Counted from the first letter of the stretch, positions 33,605 through 42,064 are shown. The stretch is 64,000 bases of DNA from Pseudanabaena sp. lw0831 (GCF_016584665.1 NZ_BBJB01000073.1:1-64000), one strand, 5' to 3'. The notes: generated by a model from the letters alone, not told the origin. A program made the numbers and translations.

Positions 33605-34252
33605 ATGACCATAGATTATCTCAACCCTAATATTCCTTCGGGACTTAAGCGTGTTGTGATGCCCATTATCGAGGCATCAGATTTTGCTTTAAAAGGATAT
33701 GGGTATTTGGTGAACGATCCTATTAAAGTTCAGATTGAAATTGTGCGTTGGCAATCTCAAGGCTGGAGATCTGTTGATCTTGATAGTGGAGATCAAGCTG
33801 GAACTACAGAAGGTGTATTTTTAAGTGAATGGAAAGGCGAAATCCTGTTTGGACATAATGAAGCCGTTGATGGTCATTATATTTTGGCTTATGCGGTTGA
33901 GCCATGTTTTGCGAATCGCGATCGCAATCACACACCACAAAGAATGTTCCTGTGGCACGCCAACTATCATCCTGATGGCGGTCAACTATTCTTTCCCTTA
34001 GAAAACAAGCCATTCTTCATTCCTTTAGCATTGCCTGGAGATGATGTTAAACCTGAAGATTTTATTTGCTTTCGGTTTGATGGAAATTGTGGAATTTATA
34101 TTCACCCTAATGTATGGCACGAAGGCGTGTTTCCGATCGCTGGCAAACAACGTTTTTTTGACAAGCAAGGAGCAGTTCATGCTCGCGTTTCCGTCGATTT
34201 TGTACGGGAATTTGGTTGTTTGCTTGAGGCTCAATTTAATTTGGAGAAATAG
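33605..34252 (+). CDS. Ureidoglycolate-lyase-like (AllA-fold) cupin protein
   Basis: The 215-residue soluble protein resembles the AllA/ureidoglycolate lyase cupin family: QLFFPLENKPFFIPLALPGDD, then IYIHPNVWHEGVFPI with His and Glu, and ARVSVDFVREFGC near the C-terminus. Nothing else in the window belongs to purine or allantoin breakdown. The gene is placed between phosphonate genes and overlaps the ribosome-binding site of phnZ, so it is translated together with it. A role in phosphonate breakdown is inferred. It could process a side product such as an amine or glyoxylate derivative, or supply the hydroxylation step normally done by PhnY. The latter is speculative. Confidence 0.65.
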   Translation: MTIDYLNPNIPSGLKRVVMPIIEASDFALKGYGYLVNDPIKVQIEIVRWQSQGWRSVDLDSGDQAGTTEGVFLSEWKGEILFGHNEAVDGHYILAYAVEPCFANRDRNHTPQRMFLWHANYHPDGGQLFFPLENKPFFIPLALPGDDVKPEDFICFRFDGNCGIYIHPNVWHEGVFPIAGKQRFFDKQGAVHARVSVDFVREFGCLLEAQFNLEK

Positions 34253-34253
34253 A

Positions 34254-34808
34254 ATGAAAGTAAGTCTTTCCGAGATCCTAGATATATTAGCAACTCGCGG
34301 ACATGCACAATATGGCGGTGAGCCAATCAGTCAGTTGGAGCACAGTCTGCAATGCGCTACTCTTGCCCAAAAGCATTCCGCTAATGCGGAACTTATTACT
34401 GCTTGTTTGCTCCATGATTTAGGTCATTTAATTCATGAATTTGGCGAAGATCCTACGGAACAAGCGATCGACGATCGCCACGAGCATGAAGGGGCAAAAC
34501 TGCTGCAAATGTTGTTTTCTGAGGCTGTCACCCAGCCGATCTCATTACATGTAGAGGCAAAGCAATACCTTTGTGTTGTAGATCCTGCCTATTACGAGAA
34601 TTTATCTGCCAATTCTAAAAGCAGTTTGCTTTTGCAAGGAGGAGCTTACTCTAAGGAGGACGCCTCGATTTTTATAGCAAAACCTTACGCAAAAGATGCT
34701 GTAAAACTAAGAATCTGGGATGATCTCGCAAAGGTGGAAAGATTGAGAACTCCAGATTTAAATAGTTTTAGAACTATTGTTGAAAGCTGTCTTTTGGATA
34801 TAGGATAG
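34254..34808 (+). CDS. phnZ: PhnZ-like HD-domain diiron oxygenase
   Basis: The 184-residue protein starts at ATG 34254, two bases after the previous stop, with GGAG inside that gene. It has PhnZ/TmpB features: GHAQYGGEPISQLEHSLQ (Tyr20, Glu23, His30), LLHDLGHL (His54, Asp55), DRHEHEGA (His76), ISLHVEAKQYL (His99) and WDDLAK (Asp156 or 157). The Tyr and Glu of YGGE are the substrate-gating residues known in PhnZ, and the His/Asp set binds two irons. PhnZ cleaves the C-P bond of 2-amino-1-hydroxyethylphosphonate with O2, giving glycine and phosphate. Its usual partner PhnY, which makes the hydroxylated substrate, is not in the window. Confidence 0.87.
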   Translation: MKVSLSEILDILATRGHAQYGGEPISQLEHSLQCATLAQKHSANAELITACLLHDLGHLIHEFGEDPTEQAIDDRHEHEGAKLLQMLFSEAVTQPISLHVEAKQYLCVVDPAYYENLSANSKSSLLLQGGAYSKEDASIFIAKPYAKDAVKLRIWDDLAKVERLRTPDLNSFRTIVESCLLDIG

Positions 34809-34839
34809 GCAAAGCAAAAATCTGACTACGTGGCTCGGC

Positions 34840-35283
34840 ATGATGCAACAGACAAGATTGAGAGTAACGGTCAATGGATTTTTTGTGGATTCAGATGAAG
34901 TTTTATTAATCCACCAAATGACATTGCCAGAGATAGACTGTTGGGATTTACCTGGAGGTGGACTTGAACCATCTGAACCTATTCTAGAGGGGCTACGGCG
35001 AGAAATCCAAGAAGAGACAGGAATAATTAACTTTGAGATCGATCAATTATTAGCGGCAACGGATAGTTTTTTCCCTGATCCAATTATGGAAGATCGATTA
35101 CTCCACAATGTTAATATTATTTATCAATGCTCTGTCAATAGAGCTTCTTGCGTTTTGAGTAGCTCCGATCCAGAAATAGGGGCAAAGGGCATCCAATGGA
35201 TACCAATCAATACAATCACTCCTGAAATTTGTTCGGTACGCTGTTGGCAAGCTCTCAAAGTGTTTATTACTAAAACTAAATGA
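34840..35283 (+). CDS. NUDIX hydrolase
   Basis: The 147-residue protein has a complete NUDIX box, GGGLEPSEPILEGLRREIQEETGI, which fits Gx5Ex7REUxEExGU. The box lies near residues 39-62, after a WDLPGGG strand. It would hydrolyse a nucleoside diphosphate linked to another moiety, using Mg or Mn. The substrate cannot be told from sequence. Two ATG codons (34840, 34843) are possible starts. It lies 31 bp after phnZ in the same direction and is probably the last gene of the operon. Its part in phosphonate use, if any, is unknown. Confidence 0.82.
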   Translation: MMQQTRLRVTVNGFFVDSDEVLLIHQMTLPEIDCWDLPGGGLEPSEPILEGLRREIQEETGIINFEIDQLLAATDSFFPDPIMEDRLLHNVNIIYQCSVNRASCVLSSSDPEIGAKGIQWIPINTITPEICSVRCWQALKVFITKTK

Positions 35284-35330
35284 TGTTAGGTGGAACGTAT
35301 AGCTATAGCCACTTATGTTAGAACAATAAC

Positions 35331-35385
35331 AAACCCCATTTATAGAGTTGCGGCGCGAAGCGCAGCAACTCTATAAATGGGGTTT
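35331..35385. repeat. 21-bp-arm palindrome with nested outer arms
   Basis: AAACCCCATTTATAGAGTTGC (35331-35351) and its perfect complement (35365-35385) enclose GGCGCGAAGCGCA, itself a small GCGC-GAA-GCGC hairpin. Further out, TATAGCCA (35304-35311) pairs with TGGCTATA (35401-35408). Confidence 0.9.
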
Positions 35386-35526
35386 ATGTCTTAACTCACT
35401 TGGCTATATCAAGCAAACGGTAATCCGCGAAACCTTTGAAATTCTGGGGGCATTTTCAGGCAAGATATTAAATTGCTGTAGTTGCCAAGCAAATATCTAA
35501 AAGCTTAAGGTTTGTCAAGTAATAAG

Positions 35527-37188
35527 ATGAGTACCCATCCCTCTTCAGAAATTTATGATGCGATCGTGGTTGGTTCTGGAGCCAATGGCGGCGTTGCGGC
35601 CAAAGAATTGAGCGAACGTGGGCTCAAAGTCCTTGTCTTAGAAGCAGGTCGCACTCCCGATGCCAAGGCAGATCTAGGGCATCAAGTCAGGGATATGGCA
35701 AAGCGCTTTTACAATCTTGCTATTTCTAAACGGCAATCATACCAATCAATGCACCCTGGGTACTGGAAAGCCAACCCAGACTTGTTTATTGATGAAAAAG
35801 ATAATCCCTACACCACACCACCAGATCAACCCTTTTTCTGGATTCGCGGTCGTCAGGTGGGAGGCAAAAGCTTAACGTGGGGCGGAATCACACTGCGGCT
35901 ATCGGATTATGAATTTAAAGCGGCAAGTCGTGATGGGCATGAACAAGACTGGCCGATCGCACATGCCGATCTCGCGCCTTACTACGGTAAATTGGAAAGA
36001 TTTTTTCAGGTGCATGGCAGTCAAGAAGGTTTAGCCCAACTTCCCGACGGTGAATATCAAGCGACACTGCCCCTTACTCCTGCTGAAATGCATTTAAAGC
36101 AAGTTGTAGAAGCAAATTGGTCAGACCGTTGCCTAATCCCTTCACGGGGTTTCGGTCTGCACCGTCCCACTCCAGAGCAGCCATGGCCCTTGTATTCCAG
36201 CCTCGGATCGTCGCTCAAAGCCGCGATCGCAACTGGCAATGTCACTTTGCGATCGGATGCTGTGGTCAGTCATGTCATATTTGATCCAGATACGCGCAAA
36301 GCTCGTGGTGTGGCATATCGCGATCGCAATAGTAAAACCACCCATGAAGTTTTCGGTCGAACAGTTGTTCTCTGTGCTTCCACGATTGAGTCAGTGAGGA
36401 TTCTCTTACATTCCACTGAGCAATACCAACCTGCTGGATTGACCAATCCATCAGGAATGCTCGGTCACTATTTGATGGATCATGTATCCACCTCAACCTT
36501 CTTTTTCTTACCCAATATTAAACAACCAAAAACTTTTGATCTTTCGGGATGTGATAGCTTTTTTATTCCTTGTTTTTGCAACTTAGCATCACAGCAAGAG
36601 AAGTTTTTGCGTGGTTATGGAATCTGGGGTGGAGTACAACGTTTTGATTTACCAAGTATTGTCCGCAAAGTGGGATCGGGTTCTATTGGTTTTCTAATTG
36701 CCCATGGCGAAGTTTTACCTCGCTATAGTAATCAAATTCAATTAAGCAATGAAGTAGTTGATGCATGGGGAATTCCTGTTCCACATATAGAATGTGCATG
36801 GTCAGAGAACGAGCATCTGATGCTAGATCATATGCACAGACAAATTGATGAAATCATCAAACTTGCAGGCGGCAAGAATATGAATTTAACCGATATGTTC
36901 CATGTGCCTATATTCTCGGAATTCGTCAGTCGGATGGAGGAAACAATGGCATTTTCTTCTCCCCCAGGCTATTATATCCATGAAGTTGGCGGCGCAAGAA
37001 TGGGAACCTCGCCCACAAATTCAGTGGTGAATGCTCATAATCAGTTATGGGAAGCTCCTAATCTCTTTGTCACCGATGGAGCTTGTTGGGCTTCTTCTGG
37101 TTGGCAAAGTCCCACTTTGACGGAGATGGCGATCACTGCTCGGGCAAGTGAATTTATTGCCGAAGGAATATGTAAAGGTATTTTTTAA
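35527..37188 (+). CDS. GMC-family FAD oxidoreductase
   Basis: The protein is 553 residues from ATG 35527; TTG 35512 is an alternative start. The N-terminal Rossmann motif IVVGSGANGGVAAKELSERGLKVLVLEAG is followed by the GMC signature region WIRGRQVGGKSLTWGGI. The C-terminal catalytic part has PPGYYIHEVGGARMGTSPTNSVV and the final FAD-binding VTDGACWASSGWQSPTLTEMAITARASEF. Such enzymes oxidise alcohols (sugars, choline, glucose or gluconate types) and pass electrons to an acceptor. There is no Tat signal, so it appears cytoplasmic. It follows the phosphonate cluster in the same direction but beyond a large palindrome, so it may be independent. Confidence 0.85.
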   Translation: MSTHPSSEIYDAIVVGSGANGGVAAKELSERGLKVLVLEAGRTPDAKADLGHQVRDMAKRFYNLAISKRQSYQSMHPGYWKANPDLFIDEKDNPYTTPPDQPFFWIRGRQVGGKSLTWGGITLRLSDYEFKAASRDGHEQDWPIAHADLAPYYGKLERFFQVHGSQEGLAQLPDGEYQATLPLTPAEMHLKQVVEANWSDRCLIPSRGFGLHRPTPEQPWPLYSSLGSSLKAAIATGNVTLRSDAVVSHVIFDPDTRKARGVAYRDRNSKTTHEVFGRTVVLCASTIESVRILLHSTEQYQPAGLTNPSGMLGHYLMDHVSTSTFFFLPNIKQPKTFDLSGCDSFFIPCFCNLASQQEKFLRGYGIWGGVQRFDLPSIVRKVGSGSIGFLIAHGEVLPRYSNQIQLSNEVVDAWGIPVPHIECAWSENEHLMLDHMHRQIDEIIKLAGGKNMNLTDMFHVPIFSEFVSRMEETMAFSSPPGYYIHEVGGARMGTSPTNSVVNAHNQLWEAPNLFVTDGACWASSGWQSPTLTEMAITARASEFIAEGICKGIF

Positions 37189-37227
37189 AAAGCGCGAGTC
37201 AGTGCAAAGTGCCGACTCACGCTTTTT
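37186..37227. terminator. Degenerate palindrome between convergent genes
   Basis: AAAAAGCG/CGCTTTTT and GAGTC/GACTC pair. The centre AGTGCAAAGTGCC has lost complementarity compared with the usual core. It overlaps the GMC stop codon. Confidence 0.7.
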
Positions 37228-37234
37228 GGATTTA

Positions 37235-38551
37235 TTATCGAGCCTGCGAAAATATTCGATATTTTCTGGTGTCAAAAGTAGAAATGCGTGAATCTGATTG
37301 AACGTCATTTTCCTGTGGATTTGACAACTCATATGAATCATATGGATTCATTCTCACAATGTTGTAGCGAGTTTCGCCAGCATAAATGGCAAGGGCGATA
37401 TTAAGCATATCGATAAACGCAATTACCGATTTACACTTGGATTCACTATATTGACTGTAGTACTTAATTATGGAAGCTACACTTAGTTCTAGATACGGGC
37501 GAATAGATTCATTAAGTAATAAAATCTTTAGAAGCAATACGACTAAATTAATCGGGTTTGTATGATGCAGTAAAATATTAAATAACTCTGTTGTTTGCCC
37601 GCGATCGCTGATCGTAATTTCGCCAATTAAATACTTAGTGGTTTTTAAAATCAGGGATATATTAACAGGAGAATCATCATGGTTTGATTTAAATTCCAAT
37701 AAGCCATCTTGTAGTTTAGTTTGTACTGTTTCAGATATTTCGGCATCAGTAACTGAGAAATCAAGATATTTAAGCAAACTAACTTTGAATTCTTGATAAG
37801 ATAAGTCCTTAACATTCTCAAGAAAATTAACAGCTAACTTTTGACAGTTCAGCACACTCTTTTTCGTGAGCATAAGTGTAACAAGGTTAATTACGTTATT
37901 GCTTAAGCTCGTAGGGTTTTTTTGATAATTTTGCAGAGCCGATTGTGTGCCAACACGCGCAGTATACATTGCCAGATCAAACTTAAACTTATCCTTCATC
38001 TTTTGAGCTAATAAATTCGCAGCTTGTCTTTGTTCTAGAGGACTTGTAGGATTAGTATACTGATAAGCTAACAAGTAAGAGGCAAAGCGATCTCCCCATT
38101 TTTGATCGTTGTTGCTATGACCTTCCAGATGCAGCGTAAATAGTTGTAAGGATTGAAAATCTTCACTCTGGATAAACGTCTGCAACCAAATTCTAATCGT
38201 TCTTAATTTAATAGATTTCGGTTTTTTGTGAATTGAAGGATGATTAAAAATATCAATCAATGATTGAATACTTACTCGATTATTACTAACCGTCCAATTG
38301 TTGATGAGAATATAACAGCAACGTCTTAGCGTATAAAAAAACTCTTTTTCATTATATGCAGTCAAGATTTGATCAAGCGCTTGAGTGATTTCGGGATTAT
38401 GACTCTCGCTAAAATTTATGAATAAATTCTTAAAATCAGCTAATACTTCCTCTGGGGATTTACGGCGCACAATTTCTAAAAAGAATTCATAAATTCTTTG
38501 TTGCGCTTGTTCGATTCCTTGAGAGTAAATACGATCTGCTGTCCAGAACAT
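37235..38551 (-). CDS. Conserved hypothetical helical protein
   Basis: The 438-residue protein is not recognised. It is rich in Leu, Ile, Asn and Lys, and looks almost fully alpha-helical, with helical hairpins of about 35-45 residues that suggest a HEAT- or TPR-like solenoid. It has no signal peptide and no obvious membrane helix, although ILLHHTNPINLVVLLLKILLLN is hydrophobic. The C-terminal end is distinctive: NPYDSYELSNPQENDVQSDSR followed by DTRKYRIFSQAR. Such a polar, Tyr/Arg-rich tail after a helical body might bind a partner. It is transcribed alone, with a palindrome upstream. No catalytic motif is evident. Confidence 0.7.
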   Translation of the reverse strand: MFWTADRIYSQGIEQAQQRIYEFFLEIVRRKSPEEVLADFKNLFINFSESHNPEITQALDQILTAYNEKEFFYTLRRCCYILINNWTVSNNRVSIQSLIDIFNHPSIHKKPKSIKLRTIRIWLQTFIQSEDFQSLQLFTLHLEGHSNNDQKWGDRFASYLLAYQYTNPTSPLEQRQAANLLAQKMKDKFKFDLAMYTARVGTQSALQNYQKNPTSLSNNVINLVTLMLTKKSVLNCQKLAVNFLENVKDLSYQEFKVSLLKYLDFSVTDAEISETVQTKLQDGLLEFKSNHDDSPVNISLILKTTKYLIGEITISDRGQTTELFNILLHHTNPINLVVLLLKILLLNESIRPYLELSVASIIKYYSQYSESKCKSVIAFIDMLNIALAIYAGETRYNIVRMNPYDSYELSNPQENDVQSDSRISTFDTRKYRIFSQAR

Positions 38552-38599
38552 AATAATTTCATTCTTTAAAGTATTAACTAAACAATACCTAAAGCTTAT

Positions 38600-38703
38600 A
38601 AGTAACTCGGCATAATTAAAAACCCAGAGTCAGAATCTTTCCCGACTGCTGTGCGGGCGGCAACGATTCTGGGGTTTTATATTTAATTGTGCCTAGCTAC
38701 TTA
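38600..38703. repeat. Palindromic element with conserved outer ends
   Basis: The left end TAAGTAACTCGGCATAATT and the complement of the right end (TAAGTAGCTAGGCACAATT) match. Both are followed inward by AAAACCC and an imperfect palindrome with CAGA...GAATC/GATTCTGGGG arms and a CCCG...CGGG tip. This is the best-preserved copy showing both outer ends. Confidence 0.8.
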
Positions 38704-38870
38704 ATTTCTTGCTGACAAAGCTTAGGAAAGTATTTGTTATAGATATTATTCACTTTTTTAATTATTTAAAAGCGATTCTTAGTATAGTTTTGTTATCAAA
38801 AAGATATATGGAAGTTATGTAAATGTTATATGCAACATTTGCTTAAGCTCAAGAGCCATAATGCTGTACC

Positions 38871-38915
38871 CAAAAAGAGAAAAGGCGGCGCTTCGCGCCA
38901 CCTTTTCTCTTTTTG
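38871..38915. repeat. 21-bp-arm palindrome, GGCGC-TTC-GCGCC core
   Basis: CAAAAAGAGAAAAGGCGGCGC, TTC, and the complement with a single mismatch. It lies in the 640-bp gap 38552-39195, which holds this, a CCCACTG-TTTC-CAGTGGG hairpin (38987-39004), the palindrome at 39118 and no gene that I accept. Confidence 0.85.
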
Positions 38916-38986
38916 ATGTTGTCATATAAATTTCGTTGTCTCACCGCACAAACATTTGTGCAATGATAAAAGTACACAGAAAAAAG

Positions 38987-39004
38987 CCCACTGTTTCCAG
39001 TGGG
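38987..39004 (+). terminator. Short hairpin, possible terminator
   Basis: CCCACTG, loop TTTC, CAGTGGG, with AAAAAAG on the 5' side and ATTTTT six bases downstream. No gene that it would terminate is identified. Confidence 0.45.
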
Positions 39005-39117
39005 ACTAGCATTTTTGTGTTGAGTGCGGATATCTTAAATCATTTTGTGGTCAAAGATATTAAGTTTTTTGCCTGCTTAAGTGATTTTTTTGCGATCGCA
39101 AGTCGCAATATACATTA

Positions 39118-39154
39118 AGGAGAGGTAACGGCAATTATTGCCGTTACCTCTCCT
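39118..39154. repeat. 17-bp-arm palindrome before DUF3082 gene
   Basis: AGGAGAGGTAACGGCAA, loop TTA, and its perfect complement. The core lacks the usual GGCGC motif. Confidence 0.85.
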
Positions 39155-39195
39155 CATCTAGTTACAAAATCTAGTTACAAATTTGCAAACCAGAT

Positions 39196-39510
39196 ATGAC
39201 TGAAGAAGCCCCATCTAAATCTGTACAAGAAACTGCTCCCTCTCCTTTTAAGAATCTTACAGGAGTAGCCATTTCCGCGACTCTCGCCACTGGACTTTAC
39301 TCATTTACCAATATGATGGCGCACAAGCTAGCTTTAGCACCTTTACAGACGACAAATACTCTTGCTAATCGGCTTGCCACGCTAGTTCGTACGTTATTGT
39401 TAGCGATTGGTACTGGCGCAACTATGATTTTTGCCGTGATTGCTATTGGTTTGGTATTGCTAACGGTTAAGCAAGTGTTTACGACTATTTCCAGCAAATC
39501 GCAAACATAA
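39196..39510 (+). CDS. DUF3082-family small membrane protein
   Basis: The 104-residue protein has a polar N-terminus of about 20 residues and two membrane helices (about 24-45, GVAISATLATGLYSFTNMMA, and about 70-92, LAIGTGATMIFAVIAIGLVLL). The middle LALAPLQTTNTLANRLATLVRTLL resembles the cyanobacterial DUF3082 family, whose function is unknown. It probably sits in the thylakoid or plasma membrane. The stop codon TAA (39508-39510) is the first triplet of the palindromic element end TAAGTAGCTA, so the gene's last codon is shared with the repeat. Confidence 0.78.
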   Translation: MTEEAPSKSVQETAPSPFKNLTGVAISATLATGLYSFTNMMAHKLALAPLQTTNTLANRLATLVRTLLLAIGTGATMIFAVIAIGLVLLTVKQVFTTISSKSQT

Positions 39511-39587
39511 GTAGCTACGCAAAATTAAATATAAAAACCAAAAATCTGTACCGTCCGCTTCGCGGACGGTACAGATTTTTGGTTTTT
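39508..39587. repeat. Palindrome with TAAGTAGCTA end, 26-bp arms
   Basis: The outer end TAAGTAGCTACGCAAAATT begins at the DUF3082 stop. The palindrome 39533-39587 follows, with perfect arms of about 26 bp (outer AAAAACCAAAAATCTG, inner GTACCGTCCGC) around TTC. The right outer end is missing. Confidence 0.9.
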
Positions 39588-39653
39588 TTAGCAGTTTTCA
39601 AATGAGTAAGATACAAATAGCTTTTAATTAAAGCGCAAAGCGCTATAGTTATG

Positions 39654-41645
39654 CTAATTTACCCATTCCACTAACATGCCTTGCGCTTTCAGAAGCGCTT
39701 GAAGATCACCAATCCTACCGCGATCAAGAATTGCCTGCGGAGTTAGAGATGGATCGTCTTGTAAGACAATCCAAGCAGCGGCAGCTCCTGCAGCAGCTCC
39801 TGCCGACCATTCTCCCACATGAATGCGAGTTGCCCCATTGACAATGTGACTAACTGCGATCGCCTTACCTCCCATCAGCAAATTATCAATGCGCTGAGGA
39901 ATTAAACTCTCAAATGGCAGAATAATTGGGCGGACTTTATCTTCATTGGCAGGAGCAGAGCTTGGCGCTTTCGATGGTTCCCAATTGCGATAGCGACAAC
40001 CATGCATATCGATCGCATAGTGAGTCAACCCAATCGAAGTAGCATTAAAGCTGCGTCCACCTTCCATATCATTACGAATATCTTGCTCGCGCATGAGAAA
40101 TTCCGATTGACCATAAGCCGATCTCCCCAAAATGCGCCGACCTTCACGAATATATGGATACATACTTAACCCAGACTCGGTGGGCATCGGGCTATCAGAT
40201 CCTGACATTAGCCGTAAGGGAAACTCTGTGGATACGTACTTTTCCATTATCCATTCGGCAAATAACAATGCGTGATTTTCCCCATCCTTAAGAGCGGTGG
40301 TATTCAACCCCCCTAGCCAGTTTTGTTGCTGTCCAGAATCTCGAATTTGTTTATCAGTCAAGATTAAAGGTGGATTCATCAGCCCCCAATCATTACCTCG
40401 ATTCCAGTTAATGACGGTCATATCGCCTTTAGCAGGAATTGCCTTAAATGGGTCATCACGCTTCATGCTGACAATACGGCGATAGTTGAATACGCTGTTG
40501 CCTTCAAACATGGGGAATCTACCCAAGTCATAATCTTTACGATGCTCTTCGCGGGAATATCCTGGCTGCACTTTACGAAGTTCTTTAAGCGATCGCCCTT
40601 CATCATCGGCAATTTTCAGAACAAAGGGAAACGTGAATGCTTGCGTGCATTCTGGATTGTCTGCCACAGCATGAACTTCACCTGTTGTGGCAAAACCTTC
40701 AGCACCTAAACGGTGGGGAAGATTTGCCCAAGCGATCAGTTCGGCAGTATCAGTGGAGTCAATCACGATCATTTGCTTACCTGCGGGAGCTTGTAAACGA
40801 ATAGGCTTCTTGTTAAAAGTTTCGTCAGAGTTCCAATTAAACCAGCTTTTGATTTCGCGAGATAGGCGACCTTGCGGTAAATAATTGGGATCGCGAGGTA
40901 TACGATTTACGGCATGAATGGCGGTAATGCGATCGCCTTTTTCATTAAAACTCGCTCCCTTAAAAGCAATCTGTGTGCCCCATCGACTTTTCGGCGCTGA
41001 GCGCTGGGACTCACGCAAAAACTCTTCAGCCGCGAGTTCTCCCGAATAGGGCGTAAAGCAAAGATTGCCCACCCAGCAACTATTGGTATCCGCAACCACG
41101 GCTCCTGGCTTTAAGTAAGAGTATTTATCTGGTAAGGCTGGCTGGCTGGCAATAATATTTTTAAAATGCGTCCAACTGAGGGGAAATTGTTGACGATAGC
41201 GCATCAATAATGATTCGTCGATCGCACTAACGCCCTGTGAACTCACCTGTCCACCGAGCATCGGCGTAAGCTCGATTAAGCAAGTTGTTGCCCCAGTTTT
41301 CATCGAGTGATACGCTGCGGCTACTCCTCCCAATGAACCACCAACAACGGTCACATCACATTCCCACACTTCGGAATCCGCAGGTGGCTGCGGATTCAAG
41401 ATCGGATACCCATTATTATCAAATAGTTTGATTGGCGAGTTGGGATCTTGGGCGATCGGCTCGATTGATTTTGGTTTACTACTAATTTGCCAAGTTCTTG
41501 CGGCTGCACCACTAACTACGATACCTAAGAACAGCATCACTAAGATATGCCGCAATTTAGGGCGAAAAGATGGCTTTTGTTTTAGATTTTCAGTCTCTTC
41601 AACGCGATCGTTAAAATCTTTTGGCTTTTTTTCTTGCTTGCTCAT
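39654..41645 (-). CDS. Membrane-anchored FAD-dependent oxidoreductase (PF12831-type)
   Basis: The 663-residue protein has a polar N-terminus, one membrane helix (about 31-50, ILVMLFLGIVVSGAAARTW) and then a large flavoprotein domain. The dinucleotide-binding motif is VTVVGGSLGGVAAAYHSMKTGATTCLIE (about residues 98-125). A GGQVSSQGVSAID motif follows, and MIVIDSTDTAELIAWA and LLMGGKAIAVSHIVNGATRIH occur later. This corresponds to the FAD-dependent oxidoreductase family PF12831. The helix suggests secretion or anchoring, with the enzyme facing the periplasm or lumen. Redox partner and substrate are not evident, and no neighbour indicates a pathway. A small AGCGC-AAA-GCGCT hairpin lies at the 3' end. 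Confidence 0.8.
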   Translation of the reverse strand: MSKQEKKPKDFNDRVEETENLKQKPSFRPKLRHILVMLFLGIVVSGAAARTWQISSKPKSIEPIAQDPNSPIKLFDNNGYPILNPQPPADSEVWECDVTVVGGSLGGVAAAYHSMKTGATTCLIELTPMLGGQVSSQGVSAIDESLLMRYRQQFPLSWTHFKNIIASQPALPDKYSYLKPGAVVADTNSCWVGNLCFTPYSGELAAEEFLRESQRSAPKSRWGTQIAFKGASFNEKGDRITAIHAVNRIPRDPNYLPQGRLSREIKSWFNWNSDETFNKKPIRLQAPAGKQMIVIDSTDTAELIAWANLPHRLGAEGFATTGEVHAVADNPECTQAFTFPFVLKIADDEGRSLKELRKVQPGYSREEHRKDYDLGRFPMFEGNSVFNYRRIVSMKRDDPFKAIPAKGDMTVINWNRGNDWGLMNPPLILTDKQIRDSGQQQNWLGGLNTTALKDGENHALLFAEWIMEKYVSTEFPLRLMSGSDSPMPTESGLSMYPYIREGRRILGRSAYGQSEFLMREQDIRNDMEGGRSFNATSIGLTHYAIDMHGCRYRNWEPSKAPSSAPANEDKVRPIILPFESLIPQRIDNLLMGGKAIAVSHIVNGATRIHVGEWSAGAAAGAAAAWIVLQDDPSLTPQAILDRGRIGDLQALLKAQGMLVEWVN

Positions 41646-41812
41646 GACTCACTGACACTAATAAAAATTTGCTTGTCGTAAAACAAGCAGCTACTCTCAC
41701 ATCACACAGTCTTAAGATTAGCTTAAAGAGTTAATAATTTGTCATACTTTAGTGTAAGTAAATTTGCTGATCAAGATAGTTCGCGCTTTACAGAGCTTTC
41801 ATCAATTTTCCT

Positions 41813-42064
41813 CTAGAGAAACCATAGTATTAAGTCGCGATCGCGAATCGGTTCTTTCTCAATTGGGGACAAATCAAATCCACCTATATCTGCAAAGCGC
41901 TGATGGATAGAATATCCAAGATTTTTTGGAGCATCTTCTTGGGCAAGAACATTTTTGAGAATCACCTGCACTTCTTCTTCCATGGAACGCCCTAACCGCG
42001 CCGCCCTAATCCGCAGTTTTGCCTTGAGCGCATCATCTAAATTCTGAATCGTAATGCTAGCCAT
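41813..42064 (-). CDS. FitA/VapB-like ribbon-helix-helix antitoxin, orphan
   Basis: The protein is 83 residues from ATG 42064; a TTG four codons upstream is possible. The first 40 residues (MASITIQNLDDALKAKLRIRAARLGRSMEEEVQVIL) are a typical Arc/FitA ribbon-helix-helix DNA-binding domain. The rest (YSIHQRFADIGGFDLSPIEKEPIRDRD) is the toxin-wrapping tail of FitA-type antitoxins. Normally a PIN-domain toxin (FitB/VapC) starts at or just after the antitoxin stop. Here the frame ends in LILWFL and no PIN gene follows in 41655-41812. It is therefore an orphan, and the unusual end may mark the deletion point. Confidence 0.78.
   Translation of the reverse strand: MASITIQNLDDALKAKLRIRAARLGRSMEEEVQVILKNVLAQEDAPKNLGYSIHQRFADIGGFDLSPIEKEPIRDRDLILWFL

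Noticed and set aside
34041-34253. 71-residue extension upstream of PhnZ
   Set aside because: It overlaps the AllA-like gene in another frame. The ATG at 34254 with GGAG gives a normal-length PhnZ.
38936-39118. 60-residue frame on the plus strand
   Set aside because: It runs through a terminator-like hairpin (38987-39004), has no ribosome-binding site and no protein-like pattern.
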